Both the position numbers and the translations under genes were made by a program. The notes beneath the pieces were generated by a model that saw nothing but the letters and a program-made list of their open reading frames with translations, was not told the DNA's origin and searched no databases. Below, piece after piece: positions 36,674-45,797 of a DNA stretch of 64,000 nucleotides. The stretch comes from an uncultured Saprospiraceae bacterium. GTDB taxonomy: Bacteria > Bacteroidota > Bacteroidia > Chitinophagales > Saprospiraceae. Location of the stretch: NCBI GenBank assembly GCA_937941765.1, contig CALDGQ010000041.1, positions 1-64,000 on the forward strand, given 5' to 3'. Positions within the stretch are counted from its first letter, which is position 1, and every line of letters starts with the position of its first letter.

Positions 36674-37693
36674 TTAGTGCTTTCCTAATTTTTCAATCAA
36701 AAAGACAGAAATAAAACCTACAATCATCATTACAATTACGCCGATGGTCATAGGGTCGCCATCGTAGGCAGCTGGTAAAACGTTTTCTTCAATTAATATT
36801 TTCTTCTTGCTTCCATCATCATCTAAAATAATTTGACCAGCAGCGTCCCGTAACCATTCTGTTGGATTACGCCATGGCCAGATTTTGTTGAGTGATCCAA
36901 TCATAAATCCAGTCAAGGTAGCTAGTGTGATATTTCGATAATTTTTAAAAGTCCAAGATAATACTCTAGATAAACTCATCAGTCCAACTAAACAACCCAA
37001 TGCAAAAACGCCCATGGTCAATAATTTATCTGGTGCCAATGTTGTTAATGCAGGTCTTAAAGTATCACTGATGATAAAGGTATACATCCCCATCAAAAGC
37101 AGGATAAAGGAACCAGAAATGCCAGGTAAAATTAAAGCAGAAATCGCAATGGCTCCCGATATAAAAACAAAAGGTAATGACTCCGAACCATTAGATGGGG
37201 TAATAATGGTGATACCATAAGCAATGATAGCACCAATAATCAAACAAACTATTTCCGCAACACTCCATTTAGTAATTTGTCGACCAATATAAATAGCAGA
37301 TGCGATAATTAATCCAAAGAAAAATGCCCAAACGGCTGGTGGATACGTTTCTAGTAAATACGAAATTCCAAAAACACCCACAACAATTCCAGCAACCATT
37401 CCACCCATTAGAAATACTAAAAAATTTCCATTGATGGCAGACCAAACACCCTTGATTCCATTTGATTTAAACTCACTAAACAAAGAAGGACTAAATGCTT
37501 TAATCGTATTCAATAATTTTTCATAAATACCGGTGATAAAAGCGATGGTACCACCGGAAACACCAGGAATCACTTCCGCCATCCCCATTCCCATTCCTCG
37601 GATAGCTGTGGCTATGGGACCGCCAGTATAAACTGGATCGTGGCTAATCGAATTGCGTTTATGAGTGGTATCTAAAATGTCCGATTTTTTCAT
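36674..37693 (-). CDS. DUF368 family polyprenyl-phosphate translocase-like protein
   Basis: A polytopic inner-membrane protein of 339 residues from ATG 37693 (MKKSDILDTTHK). An upstream in-frame extension to 37744 looks non-coding. The hallmark is RGMGMGMAEVIPGVSGGT near residue 32, repeated in related form as ALILPGISGSF near 190. DUF368 proteins (PopT) have been shown in V. cholerae and S. aureus to recycle undecaprenyl phosphate across the membrane. That role in cell-wall lipid-carrier recycling is likely here by family membership. About nine membrane helices are visible. It is coupled to aroE, with no gap. Confidence 0.82.
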   Translation of the reverse strand: MKKSDILDTTHKRNSISHDPVYTGGPIATAIRGMGMGMAEVIPGVSGGTIAFITGIYEKLLNTIKAFSPSLFSEFKSNGIKGVWSAINGNFLVFLMGGMVAGIVVGVFGISYLLETYPPAVWAFFFGLIIASAIYIGRQITKWSVAEIVCLIIGAIIAYGITIITPSNGSESLPFVFISGAIAISALILPGISGSFILLLMGMYTFIISDTLRPALTTLAPDKLLTMGVFALGCLVGLMSLSRVLSWTFKNYRNITLATLTGFMIGSLNKIWPWRNPTEWLRDAAGQIILDDDGSKKKILIEENVLPAAYDGDPMTIGVIVMMIVGFISVFLIEKLGKH

Positions 37694-37877
37694 GACGCAA
37701 ATGTAATACAAATTGAACCATAAATTGGCCGCATTACAAGACAAAAATCTAATGATACAGTAAGATTTCGGAACGATTCTCTACTAAAAAACAGCCAAAT
37801 CGCTAATAGCAATTTGACCGTTAATTTGGTTAATGAGGGGTTATCGCGTTTTAGTATGCTTTATCTTTACTATTTTA

Positions 37878-38288
37878 CTAATCTGCTTTTAATTGACTGA
37901 AATGTTTCAGCGCATCTTTTCTATACGTTCTTCCAAAAGGTATTTTAAATTCCTCATCCTTCACTTTGATATAGAGAAACTGATCGTCATAAGAACTTAT
38001 TTTTAATAAATTGACAATGTAAGAACGTTGGACTCTGACCAAATTCGGATGTTGAATCTGATTTTTAAAACTTCTTAGATTTGCATAAGTAATTACAACT
38101 CCATCTGTGTAAGTGATTTCGACAGAAGATCCATCTGCTTTCACCCAATAGATATCATTAACATTGACTCGAACATTTCGATTGTTCTTTTTTACAAAAA
38201 AGAAATTTTTGTAAATAAATTGTTTTTCTAGTTGCAAAAAAGCACTAGCATCTGGTTGAATTGATTTTAAAAGTGTCATATAAGGCAT
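37878..38288 (-). CDS. Stand-alone LytTR DNA-binding regulator
   Basis: A 136-residue protein from ATG 38288 (MPYMTLLKS). An upstream TTG at 38306 would add six residues. The C-terminal 95 residues are a LytTR domain: NNRNVRVNVNDIYWVKADGSS, VRVQRSYIVNLLKISSYDD and FKIPFGRTYRKDALK. There is no receiver domain, only a short N-terminus of about 40 residues with no clear fold. It is divergent, over 287 bp, from the sensor kinase/response regulator pair, whose regulator also ends in LytTR. It may modulate the same targets or be a separate regulator. Confidence 0.8.
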   Translation of the reverse strand: MPYMTLLKSIQPDASAFLQLEKQFIYKNFFFVKKNNRNVRVNVNDIYWVKADGSSVEITYTDGVVITYANLRSFKNQIQHPNLVRVQRSYIVNLLKISSYDDQFLYIKVKDEEFKIPFGRTYRKDALKHFSQLKAD

Positions 38289-38575
38289 TTGTTTGGTGCA
38301 TAACAAGTTATTATGAATATGAAGGGTGAATTCATTACATAATATAACTGCCTTAATAATTATTCAATCTTAATCTAAAGATATATCTTAGTCATCTTTG
38401 TATGTTAAAATTTTCACCAAAGCACATTTTTTCATCACGAAGTACTGATTTTTTGGAACGAAACCTTTTTACTAGTATCTATCAGCATAAGGAAAATCTT
38501 TATGTTAATACCTGTATTCAATCTATTCGCAAGGAATTTTTGCATTTTGAATGAAATTAGTAGACCAACAATAAT

Positions 38576-41500
38576 TTGAATTTTAAACCTCACTATATCC
38601 TGTTATTATTGACCCTATTTACTTTTAAATTGGATGCTCAATACTGTGGAAAACAAACTTATTCTTTCAAAGATGGGCTAAACCAGCCATATACCTACTC
38701 CAAGGTGGACTCAAAAGGCAGGTTGTGGGTTGACTCGAGAGGTGGTGGAATCAATATGTTTGATGGAAAAAAATGGAAAAATTTCACTCAAAACGATGGC
38801 TTATTATATACTTGGGGAACCCCTTTTTTTGAGGATAAAAAAGGTGGTATTTGGATTACTCATAGTTATCAAAAAGGAGTATCCAGATACCTCAACAATG
38901 AATTTACAAAATATAGTATGTCTGCTAAAAACGTTGATTCAACAGATCAGCAAGAACGTATTTTCCCCTTTATAAAAGACATTCCCTATTTCCGATACAA
39001 TGCTATAAAAGATGAATTAATATCTTGGAATCGAGATTCAACACAACAACTTTGGATGTATCCTTTCGATTTTGAGACGAATGATTTTGCGAATAAAGGT
39101 ATTCCGTTTTTTTCCGATGCGCAATTGAAAAAAAGTAGTCTGTATTTAAAAAAAGCTAAAACTTGGCTTTACTTAATCAATGATTACAATGGCGAATATC
39201 AGATTGTTTATTTTCATCAAAATGGTACTTTGCAATCGATGGATCGAAATGGAAATATCAAAAGTATCCTTGACCAAACGTTGACAACCCCTTCTACAAT
39301 TCATAATGCTATCTTCCAAAATAAAGATGGATCTTTTTCAGGAAGCTATGTCAAAAATGGAGCTGCATTTATTAAATCTGGTCATACAATAAAAAAGATT
39401 CCAAAACCTAAATTAAAACCATATGGCACCAAAAATGATGAATTAAAATTAACATTTCATAAATGGGCAATTCATCATTATTATATAACACAGGATGCAA
39501 ATAAAACGATTATTGGTATCTGGAAAGTTGAGCGCTTAGGTTTTGAAAATAGTTTTGTTTTAGCAGAGTATGATACTCGTTCTTTCGACATTGTAAATAC
39601 AGTGTTTTTTTCAGAAGATAAAACTATTGGTGTTGTCACCAAAGACAATGCAGGCACCTACTGGTATTGTAATGGGTCCACTCAAGTTCGTTTATTTCCA
39701 AATCAACATTGGATACCGACAGGTTTTCAAGGAATGCCCGCTGAAGCTTGGTCCGTTGGTCAAACAATAAATCGAAAAATGTGGTTTGGTTCTTATCGAA
39801 AGGAGTTGGTTAATTATGATGGGACTTTTATTCAACCTGCCAAAAATAAGACATTGCTTGACCAAATTTACATGGATGGAAGTGAATCCGATGAAAAGGG
39901 TAACGTGTATTTCACAACGCTTAATGGGATTGTGAAATTTGATAGTAATGAAAATCATTCTTTTTTAGCTGAAAAGAAATTAGGGTTTTATTTAAATAGA
40001 AATAACAATGGAGAATTGCTTTTTGGAAGTCAACAAGAAGGTCTCTGGATATTACCTAACAATAAAACGGGAAAATTACATTCTGATTGGAATAAAATTG
40101 ACCAAAGTAAAGGTTTGAAACTTTTAAATGTCATTACTGCACTTGAAGACAATCAGGGCCGATATTGGATGGGTCGAGGCAGTCAAGGAATGGCCATCTA
40201 TTTCCCAGAACAAGATACCGTTTACAACTGGATAAAAGAAGCAAATCCTGCTCATCTAGGTGTACAAAGTATGGATGTTGACAAATACGGCAATATATGG
40301 TTAGGTACAGACAAAGGACTATACTTTTTCAATCAAGACAAACATGAATTATCTGCTAATTTCGATTTTCATCAAAATTTAGAACCAGTTGGAAGTGATT
40401 ATACCGGCAACTCGATTGTTCAAGTTTGTAAAATATATAATGATAGCACATTGGTCGCTGGTAATGGTTTAGGTTATTTTTTAATCAACTTAAATGACTG
40501 GTATGCTAATCCTAGACAATTGAATATTACTTCCATCACAGATGAGACAGGGCACCTTGCAGGAGGTGTTATTCAAAACGGAATTTGTATCGATCATCGC
40601 AAAGATATTTGGTTGATGTGCGCGAATGGTGCTGTTCGATATACGCCAAATAAGTACAAAAAAGACGGTGAACAGATTCCTAATGTCGTCATAGATCAAG
40701 TATTTGTTGGTGAAACGGAAGTTAATAATATATCCGAACCTTTGAAGGTAGGATCCGAGGAAAGAAACATAACAATCAACTTTCATGTAGATGCCAATAC
40801 CAATGTAATTGGAAACTTCAATTATAGATATCGATTGAATCCAGCAGATGACTGGTCCAAATTGATCTCAACTGATTACGTCAATTTTTATAATTTATCT
40901 GTTGGGGAATACCATTTTGAAGTAATTGCTGAAAGAAATGGTATTCAGTCTTCCCCAGCAAAATATAAGTTCGAAATTGATAAGTCGCTTTTCCAGAAAC
41001 CTTGGATTTATTTGACAGCTTGTATTTTGATCTTTGGCTTTGGTGTCAATTATAGTTTACGAGAACAAAAACTAAAATCAAAACAAAATGCAATCAATAC
41101 CATTACAAAAGAAAAGGACGCACTACAAATTCAAACCATCGTCAACCAATTAAACCCACATTTTATCAATAATGCTTTGCAATGGCTCCAAATTCGTTTG
41201 GACAGAAATGAAGACAAGGAAGGTGTAAGTGTTGTTGGGAAATTGTCAGAAAACATCAGTACGGTCTTCAAGAATAGTAGAACTCAAAAAGCTTTTCACT
41301 CGCTAGAAAATGAATTGCAGTTAACTGAGAATTATTTGTATATCCAAAAAATTCGATTCAAAGAAAAACTTAACTATGAGATTCCAAATGTAGAAGATAT
41401 GCGTCACTTAAAAATGGTTCATATTCCACTTTTAATGTTGCAAATTCATATTGAAAATGCAGTTGAACACGGCCTAAGAAACAAATCGGTTGGAGGAACG

Positions 41501-41770
41501 GTCACTGTAACTTGCGATGACGATGATCGATATGTTTATTTGCACATTATTGATGATGGTGTCGGTAGAAAAAAAGCAAAAAAGATTGGTTCGCATGGAA
41601 CCCAAAACGGATTAGCCATGTTAGAAGAATTGTTAGCAATATACAACAAACAAAATACCTACAAATTAACACAGGAATTTTTCGATGATATTTACACTAC
41701 TGAGCAAGGTGTCTCCTTTGGCACTAAAGTAATCATCAAAATTCCTAAAAACTACAATTATACAATATGA
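38576..41770 (+). CDS. Sensor histidine kinase with extracellular two-component-regulator propeller
   Basis: A 1064-residue sensor. A signal peptide (MNFKPHYILLLLTLF...) leads to a long periplasmic region with propeller blades marked by GIWITH, GRYWMGRG, GNIWLGTDKGLYFF and KDIWLMCANGAVRY. A Y_Y_Y-like domain (YRYRLNPADDWSKL, about 750-800) and one membrane helix near 815-835 follow. The cytoplasmic LytS-type His_kinase has phospho-acceptor His862 in NQLNPHFINNAL, the N-box QIHIENAVEHG and the G-box GSHGTQNGLAMLEEL. No ATG fits; stop codons precede it in frame, so TTG at 38576 is the only good start. Its 3' end overlaps the response regulator by 4 bp. Confidence 0.88.
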   Translation: MNFKPHYILLLLTLFTFKLDAQYCGKQTYSFKDGLNQPYTYSKVDSKGRLWVDSRGGGINMFDGKKWKNFTQNDGLLYTWGTPFFEDKKGGIWITHSYQKGVSRYLNNEFTKYSMSAKNVDSTDQQERIFPFIKDIPYFRYNAIKDELISWNRDSTQQLWMYPFDFETNDFANKGIPFFSDAQLKKSSLYLKKAKTWLYLINDYNGEYQIVYFHQNGTLQSMDRNGNIKSILDQTLTTPSTIHNAIFQNKDGSFSGSYVKNGAAFIKSGHTIKKIPKPKLKPYGTKNDELKLTFHKWAIHHYYITQDANKTIIGIWKVERLGFENSFVLAEYDTRSFDIVNTVFFSEDKTIGVVTKDNAGTYWYCNGSTQVRLFPNQHWIPTGFQGMPAEAWSVGQTINRKMWFGSYRKELVNYDGTFIQPAKNKTLLDQIYMDGSESDEKGNVYFTTLNGIVKFDSNENHSFLAEKKLGFYLNRNNNGELLFGSQQEGLWILPNNKTGKLHSDWNKIDQSKGLKLLNVITALEDNQGRYWMGRGSQGMAIYFPEQDTVYNWIKEANPAHLGVQSMDVDKYGNIWLGTDKGLYFFNQDKHELSANFDFHQNLEPVGSDYTGNSIVQVCKIYNDSTLVAGNGLGYFLINLNDWYANPRQLNITSITDETGHLAGGVIQNGICIDHRKDIWLMCANGAVRYTPNKYKKDGEQIPNVVIDQVFVGETEVNNISEPLKVGSEERNITINFHVDANTNVIGNFNYRYRLNPADDWSKLISTDYVNFYNLSVGEYHFEVIAERNGIQSSPAKYKFEIDKSLFQKPWIYLTACILIFGFGVNYSLREQKLKSKQNAINTITKEKDALQIQTIVNQLNPHFINNALQWLQIRLDRNEDKEGVSVVGKLSENISTVFKNSRTQKAFHSLENELQLTENYLYIQKIRFKEKLNYEIPNVEDMRHLKMVHIPLLMLQIHIENAVEHGLRNKSVGGTVTVTCDDDDRYVYLHIIDDGVGRKKAKKIGSHGTQNGLAMLEELLAIYNKQNTYKLTQEFFDDIYTTEQGVSFGTKVIIKIPKNYNYTI

Positions 41771-42540
41771 AAAATCTCCCCCTAAAATGTGTCGTACTAG
41801 AAGACGAAGATGATACTCGCAATTGGCTAATGGAAAAATTACAAAGTTTTTCTGAAATTCAATTGGTTGGAGAAGCAGCCACTATTGATGACGCATTTAA
41901 TTTGTTAGCACAAGCTCAACCCGATGTCGCATTCATGGATATTCGTTTGATTGGCGGTGAAGCGTTTCAATTATTAGATCGCTTGAGGCAAAATAATTTA
42001 CCGATTCCATACATTGTCTGCGCTTCTGCGTTCCCAGATTATGTAATGACTGCATTGAACGATTATAGAAATTATGTTGTGCAATATTTGATGAAACCAT
42101 TTGCAGAAAATTGGGAAGATAAATTTAGAAAAGCTATTGATGCAGTTATTGCAGCTAAGTTGACTAACCCAACTTATGAAAAACCTCCTACCACTCATAC
42201 TTTCTTGAATTATCAAGGTGGCTTTACCAAATTTGATTTTAATAAAATTGTTTACCTAGAAGCTGGCGGAGGTGGCAAATCAATTATCGTCACAGATGAT
42301 CTTAATTATGAAGTAGATTATACGCTAGCAAAATTAATGGCGCTTTTTCCAAACACTTTTGCTAGAATTAGTAGAAGCAATGTTATTAACACGGATCGAA
42401 TAAAGTCAATCAATAAAGGAGATCGTACTTTGGAAGTTATTTGCCAACCTAAGAATAAAACGATTAATATCACGGAAACTTACTACACTGATTTTTTGGA
42501 TAAATTACCATTGGCTAAAACGCAGTTGTTGGAAGAGTAA
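41767..42540 (+). CDS. LytTR family two-component response regulator
   Basis: A 257-residue LytR/AlgR-type regulator. The receiver domain has acidic residues EDEDD at 12-16, phospho-acceptor Asp58 in AFMDIRL and Lys in LMKPF. The C-terminal LytTR domain (FNKIVYLEAGGGGKSII, ISRSNVINTDRIKSINKGDRT) binds DNA. The ATG overlaps the sensor kinase stop (ATGA), so the two form a cognate pair. Targets are unknown. The divergent stand-alone LytTR gene is a plausible partner or target. Confidence 0.9.
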   Translation: MKNLPLKCVVLEDEDDTRNWLMEKLQSFSEIQLVGEAATIDDAFNLLAQAQPDVAFMDIRLIGGEAFQLLDRLRQNNLPIPYIVCASAFPDYVMTALNDYRNYVVQYLMKPFAENWEDKFRKAIDAVIAAKLTNPTYEKPPTTHTFLNYQGGFTKFDFNKIVYLEAGGGGKSIIVTDDLNYEVDYTLAKLMALFPNTFARISRSNVINTDRIKSINKGDRTLEVICQPKNKTINITETYYTDFLDKLPLAKTQLLEE

Positions 42541-42590
42541 AATGAATGTCGAATATCGAAGTAGTAAACGAACCATATACATTGGTTGCT

Positions 42591-42625
42591 CGTACTCAAC
42601 TTTAACATTCAATATTTTGCGGTTC
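42591..42625 (-). repeat. Short dispersed repeat family B, copy 2
   Basis: Read on the minus strand this is GAACCGCAAAATATTGAA followed by TGTTAAAGTTGAGTACG, matching the unit at 18244-18293 apart from a few substitutions and a missing internal duplication. A related fragment (GAATGTCGAATATCGAAG) lies at 42544-42561. It lies in the short gap between the response regulator and the convergent DUF2061 gene. Confidence 0.5.
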
Positions 42626-42635
42626 CATATCGATT

Positions 42636-42860
42636 TTACTTCCGATGAAACATCTTCCGAATCGTCCCAGTCGGTAAAACTTGCCATGCCCTTTCATGTG
42701 CATAGTACAATGCTAGTTTTATAAAAAACTCAATGAAGCCTATTTCTAATGCAAGTGCTACATCTCCTGTTTTGAAATATGCAATTGCAATAATCGTTGT
42801 TGTTGCAACAATTCTCCAAGTTAAACCTTTCAGTAAACTTCGTAATCTTGATTCTTTCAT
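42636..42860 (-). CDS. DUF2061 domain-containing membrane protein
   Basis: A 74-residue protein with two hydrophobic helices. The pattern SLLKGLTWRIVATTTIIAIAYF then GDVALALEIGFIEFFIKLALYYAHERAWQ is characteristic of the DUF2061 family, found as short stand-alone proteins and also fused to sulfate-activation enzymes. The basic tail is GTIRKMFHRK. Function is unknown; it is an inner-membrane protein. The ATG at 42860 gives the usual MKESRLRS start. Confidence 0.85.
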   Translation of the reverse strand: MKESRLRSLLKGLTWRIVATTTIIAIAYFKTGDVALALEIGFIEFFIKLALYYAHERAWQVLPTGTIRKMFHRK

Positions 42861-42976
42861 AACGGTATTTTAAAACCTAAATAATAATAGGTTTAAATTT
42901 TTTTCTGTGAAAAATAAATAATTAAACGGTATGGATAATAGTAATTTGAGGTGTAACAAGATGTAGTCATAAGAGA

Positions 42977-44215
42977 CTATTGGCCATGGGCTCGACCTTT
43001 TGCCTCTCCTTTTTTAAATTGTTCTTCTAGTTTTTTCAACTCTTCTTTTGCAGCTTCAGAAACTCCTTCGTTGATAATCGATTGAATACTTGGCTGTCCA
43101 GCATCTACCCAAGCAGTGTACCAAGAAGATCCTACAGCCAAAATCGAAGCTTGCATCCTGTCTTCTACTTGTCCATCTAGCAAATCGCTGTAAGCTCTCG
43201 TATAGGCAGCACACTGCATTCTTATGGTACGATCATTTCTGTTTTCAAAACAATATTGTTGATCTTGCGGAAATGTCAAGCTCAATTGCTTTTCAATTGC
43301 CAACAAGCTATCTACATATTGGTGGCTTGTCAAGACAATATCCCAAAAGTATTCATTAGGATTGCTAATATATTCCGCTTGTCCTACAAAATAATCATAT
43401 TCTTCATCTGCGAACAACTCAGGAATTCTGCTTTCCCAAAAACCATGAATCCCATTTTGTCCAGTCATTTGACCGTTATAGTTTTCAGTGGTATGCAAAG
43501 GTACATGTGCATCTCCAATATAATGCCCCATTTCAGCAGAAAGTTGAAGAATTCTTGACGCATCTTTTGCTTCAAATGCTTTTGTTAATCTGCGCTGCAT
43601 ACTTTCCAAATGATAAGGAACAATTCCATATCCTGAAAATTGGTCAATTCCAAAAGCACTCGTGCAATTAATGTTAACACCAGCATATTGTAGCATTTTG
43701 GTCAATTCCTCACAATCTATTAACCAATCATCTTCATAATAAAGCGGTAAAATTTCAGACTTGTAGAAACCTTTGTACGTTTCTTCAGTAACAATAGCAT
43801 TGTTATGTTTTTTTAACAACAAGTCTCCGTCTTTATATTCCATGACATCTTTCCCAAAAACTAAAATCGTATCTTCTTTTTCATTGACAATAAATACATC
43901 TGTATATTTTACCAACACATCGGTCCATTGACGAGGTACATTTTCAAAAGGATAAGTCCCATGATGATCCAAATCGATATAGTGGCGAACCGCTTCATGC
44001 TTGGTTGCATACCGACGTTTGTCAGGATCAACTGCATGTTCTGTTATGAACTCAATATTATTTTTGTAAAACCCGAAAATCTCTTGAGGCAAAGTAAATA
44101 CTGCCATTCTATTGATGCGACGATGGCCAAAAAAGCCCCATGCTTCTGGAGCAACTGCAGTTGCTAGAAATATAGGCACTACTAATAATAATGACCATTT
44201 GAAAATCTTGTTCAT
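42977..44215 (-). CDS. Zinc-dependent phospholipase C / S1-P1 nuclease-like exported hydrolase
   Basis: A 412-residue exported protein with a signal peptide (about 1-27, ending near AWG). The mature start WGFFGHRRINRMAVFTLP provides the N-terminal Trp/His metal ligands, followed by HYIDLDHHG. HYIGDAHVPLHTTENY and GIHGFWES complete the H..H..D..H..E arrangement of the trinuclear-zinc phospholipase C/S1-P1 family. A Lys/Glu-rich tail (KEELKKLEEQFKKGEAKG) follows. It probably acts in the periplasm or outside the cell on phospholipids or nucleic acids. The two activities cannot be separated from sequence. It is a monocistronic gene. Confidence 0.8.
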   Translation of the reverse strand: MNKIFKWSLLLVVPIFLATAVAPEAWGFFGHRRINRMAVFTLPQEIFGFYKNNIEFITEHAVDPDKRRYATKHEAVRHYIDLDHHGTYPFENVPRQWTDVLVKYTDVFIVNEKEDTILVFGKDVMEYKDGDLLLKKHNNAIVTEETYKGFYKSEILPLYYEDDWLIDCEELTKMLQYAGVNINCTSAFGIDQFSGYGIVPYHLESMQRRLTKAFEAKDASRILQLSAEMGHYIGDAHVPLHTTENYNGQMTGQNGIHGFWESRIPELFADEEYDYFVGQAEYISNPNEYFWDIVLTSHQYVDSLLAIEKQLSLTFPQDQQYCFENRNDRTIRMQCAAYTRAYSDLLDGQVEDRMQASILAVGSSWYTAWVDAGQPSIQSIINEGVSEAAKEELKKLEEQFKKGEAKGRAHGQ

Positions 44216-44416
44216 AGCGTGATTGTTATTTGATTTGGATATGAATGCTTTCTTTCCTCGTTTACTAAACTTCTAAAGGTTGGTAAACGTTGCCAAAAAA
44301 ACAATTTGAAAACGATTTTACCTTTAATGTTTATCAAACTTGTACAGCTTAATCAACAAGAATTCGAGTGTTGTTAAACATCATAATCCGCTTTCAGATA
44401 AACAAGATAAGGACAT

Positions 44417-45427
44417 TTATTCAAAGAAAAATCCATAACCCCACAAAATCTTCTGAAACAACAGATGTTGCACCAACATAAAGTCACCAGTGCTGGTATC
44501 ACACCAGTATTTTTCAATAGCAGAATTGGCTCCAACGACGTGTTCTGGTGTTAATAACTCACCATTTTTATAAGTAGCAATTGGAAATAGTTTAATTTTC
44601 TTTTCAGTCCCATCCGATTTTTTTACGGATATAATACTGAATGGGATTAAGGATTTAATTGAATCTTGTTTGGGCACTTGATTCTCAAAAGATTCAGCAA
44701 TTAGGCTTTCAAAGTTCATTAAAAAAGCTTGTGCTTGACCTTGGTGCATTTCCTTTTTTATTTTTGGAGTCGTTGGATAAAAAGGATCCACCTCATACTT
44801 TCTGCCTTTTTTCTTTAAAATAAATGATTCATCTTTTTGTAACGGATACTCGACCGAAACCTCAGTTATGTCTTCCATCTTTTCATGAAAAACTGATTTA
44901 TCTCGCCATTGCATTTCCGTCAATTTATAACGTGCACGTAGGCCACCAACCCAACCTGGAATATGCGAAACATAGGGTCTTTCTGCACCTTCCATTATCA
45001 TATAAGTCCCTTCTTCATCGTTGGTCATACCGCCTACATAATAGGCTTTCATTTTATCCCCAGCTTTGTTGTACAACTCCACTTTGATTCCTTGGGTCGC
45101 TAGATTCTTTACCATCAAAGGTTCCATTGCATTTGCTGGTAAAAATTTCACTTTTACTTTTTCGATCACTCCTAACAATGCTTCCATGGAACTTGGATTC
45201 ACTCTATATTTATCGTTGATGATCCAATGATCGCTTTTTCTAACCAAGGTATTGGCCTTTTTATTTCTATCCGCAATGAAAATTTTATGAACTGTAGAGA
45301 TGTCTTCAATATTAAAATCTTTGTCAGAATAATCGAAAGAACGTTTATCTTCTTTGCTTGTTAGGTAATATGCACTCGCAGAACCGAGCAGCGCAAATAT
45401 CACTAGTAGAAAGGCTATTTTTTTCAT
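44417..45427 (-). CDS. DUF4340 domain-containing protein
   Basis: A 336-residue protein with an N-terminal hydrophobic segment (MKKIAFLLVIFALLGSASAYYL) that anchors or exports it. A DUF4340 region follows: a WIINDKYRVNPSSMEALLGVI segment, VKFLPANA, LYNKAGDKMKAYYVGG, and RWDK-like WRDKSVFHEKMEDITEVSVEYP. DUF4340 genes commonly follow gldG-like ABC-transporter auxiliary genes. Here it lies downstream of gldG on the same strand but is separated by a 276-bp repeat element. It is probably part of the same surface/gliding machinery. Exact function unknown. Confidence 0.82.
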   Translation of the reverse strand: MKKIAFLLVIFALLGSASAYYLTSKEDKRSFDYSDKDFNIEDISTVHKIFIADRNKKANTLVRKSDHWIINDKYRVNPSSMEALLGVIEKVKVKFLPANAMEPLMVKNLATQGIKVELYNKAGDKMKAYYVGGMTNDEEGTYMIMEGAERPYVSHIPGWVGGLRARYKLTEMQWRDKSVFHEKMEDITEVSVEYPLQKDESFILKKKGRKYEVDPFYPTTPKIKKEMHQGQAQAFLMNFESLIAESFENQVPKQDSIKSLIPFSIISVKKSDGTEKKIKLFPIATYKNGELLTPEHVVGANSAIEKYWCDTSTGDFMLVQHLLFQKILWGYGFFFE

Positions 45428-45474
45428 AATTTGTTTTTTTCTCTTCTCGTTTTCTCTTCTCCTGAAGTCGATTC

Positions 45475-45750
45475 GAATGTATGATTTATGATGTATGATT
45501 TATGATATTATCGTTCATATGCGAGCTTGCGTTTTTACCCTTATTCTCCTTGCTCACTTATGCAACGATAGGAAGGTTTCTAACCTCTCCGCCAAACGTC
45601 AAAAACAAGTTTTTCGGTTTTTACCTTCTTTCTCCTTGCTCACGTATGCTCCGATAGGAAGGTTTCCAAACCTCTCCGCCAAACGTCCACACACCTTCGT
45701 CCAACTACATATGCACACGCAATAACGATCCTATCATACATCATACATTC
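45475..45750. repeat. Hairpin repeat family A, locus 3: two tandem diverged copies bounded by inverted repeats
   Basis: Two units of about 70 bp lie at 45531-45600 and 45617-45687. Each carries CTCCTTGCTCAC..TATG, then GATAGGAAGGTTT..AACCTCTCCGCC. They share the AGGTTTCCAA(A)CCT hairpin and TGCTCC segment with locus 2, but hairpin 1 is missing. The block is bounded by inverted repeats: GAATGTATGAT..TATGAT..ATCGTT on the left (45475-45515) and AACGAT..ATCATACATTC on the right (45724-45750). This resembles a small non-autonomous element. A further hairpin CCCGA-GTCT-TCGGG is at 45758-45771, and another ATCATACATC lies just before the gldG stop. Confidence 0.75.
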
Positions 45751-45797
45751 AAATGATCCCGAGTCTTCGGGAGCATGAGAAAATTATCATACATCAA

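Noticed and set aside
45495-45725. 76-codon frame on the plus strand inside locus 3
   Set aside because: It runs through two tandem repeat units and has no convincing start context or protein-like composition.
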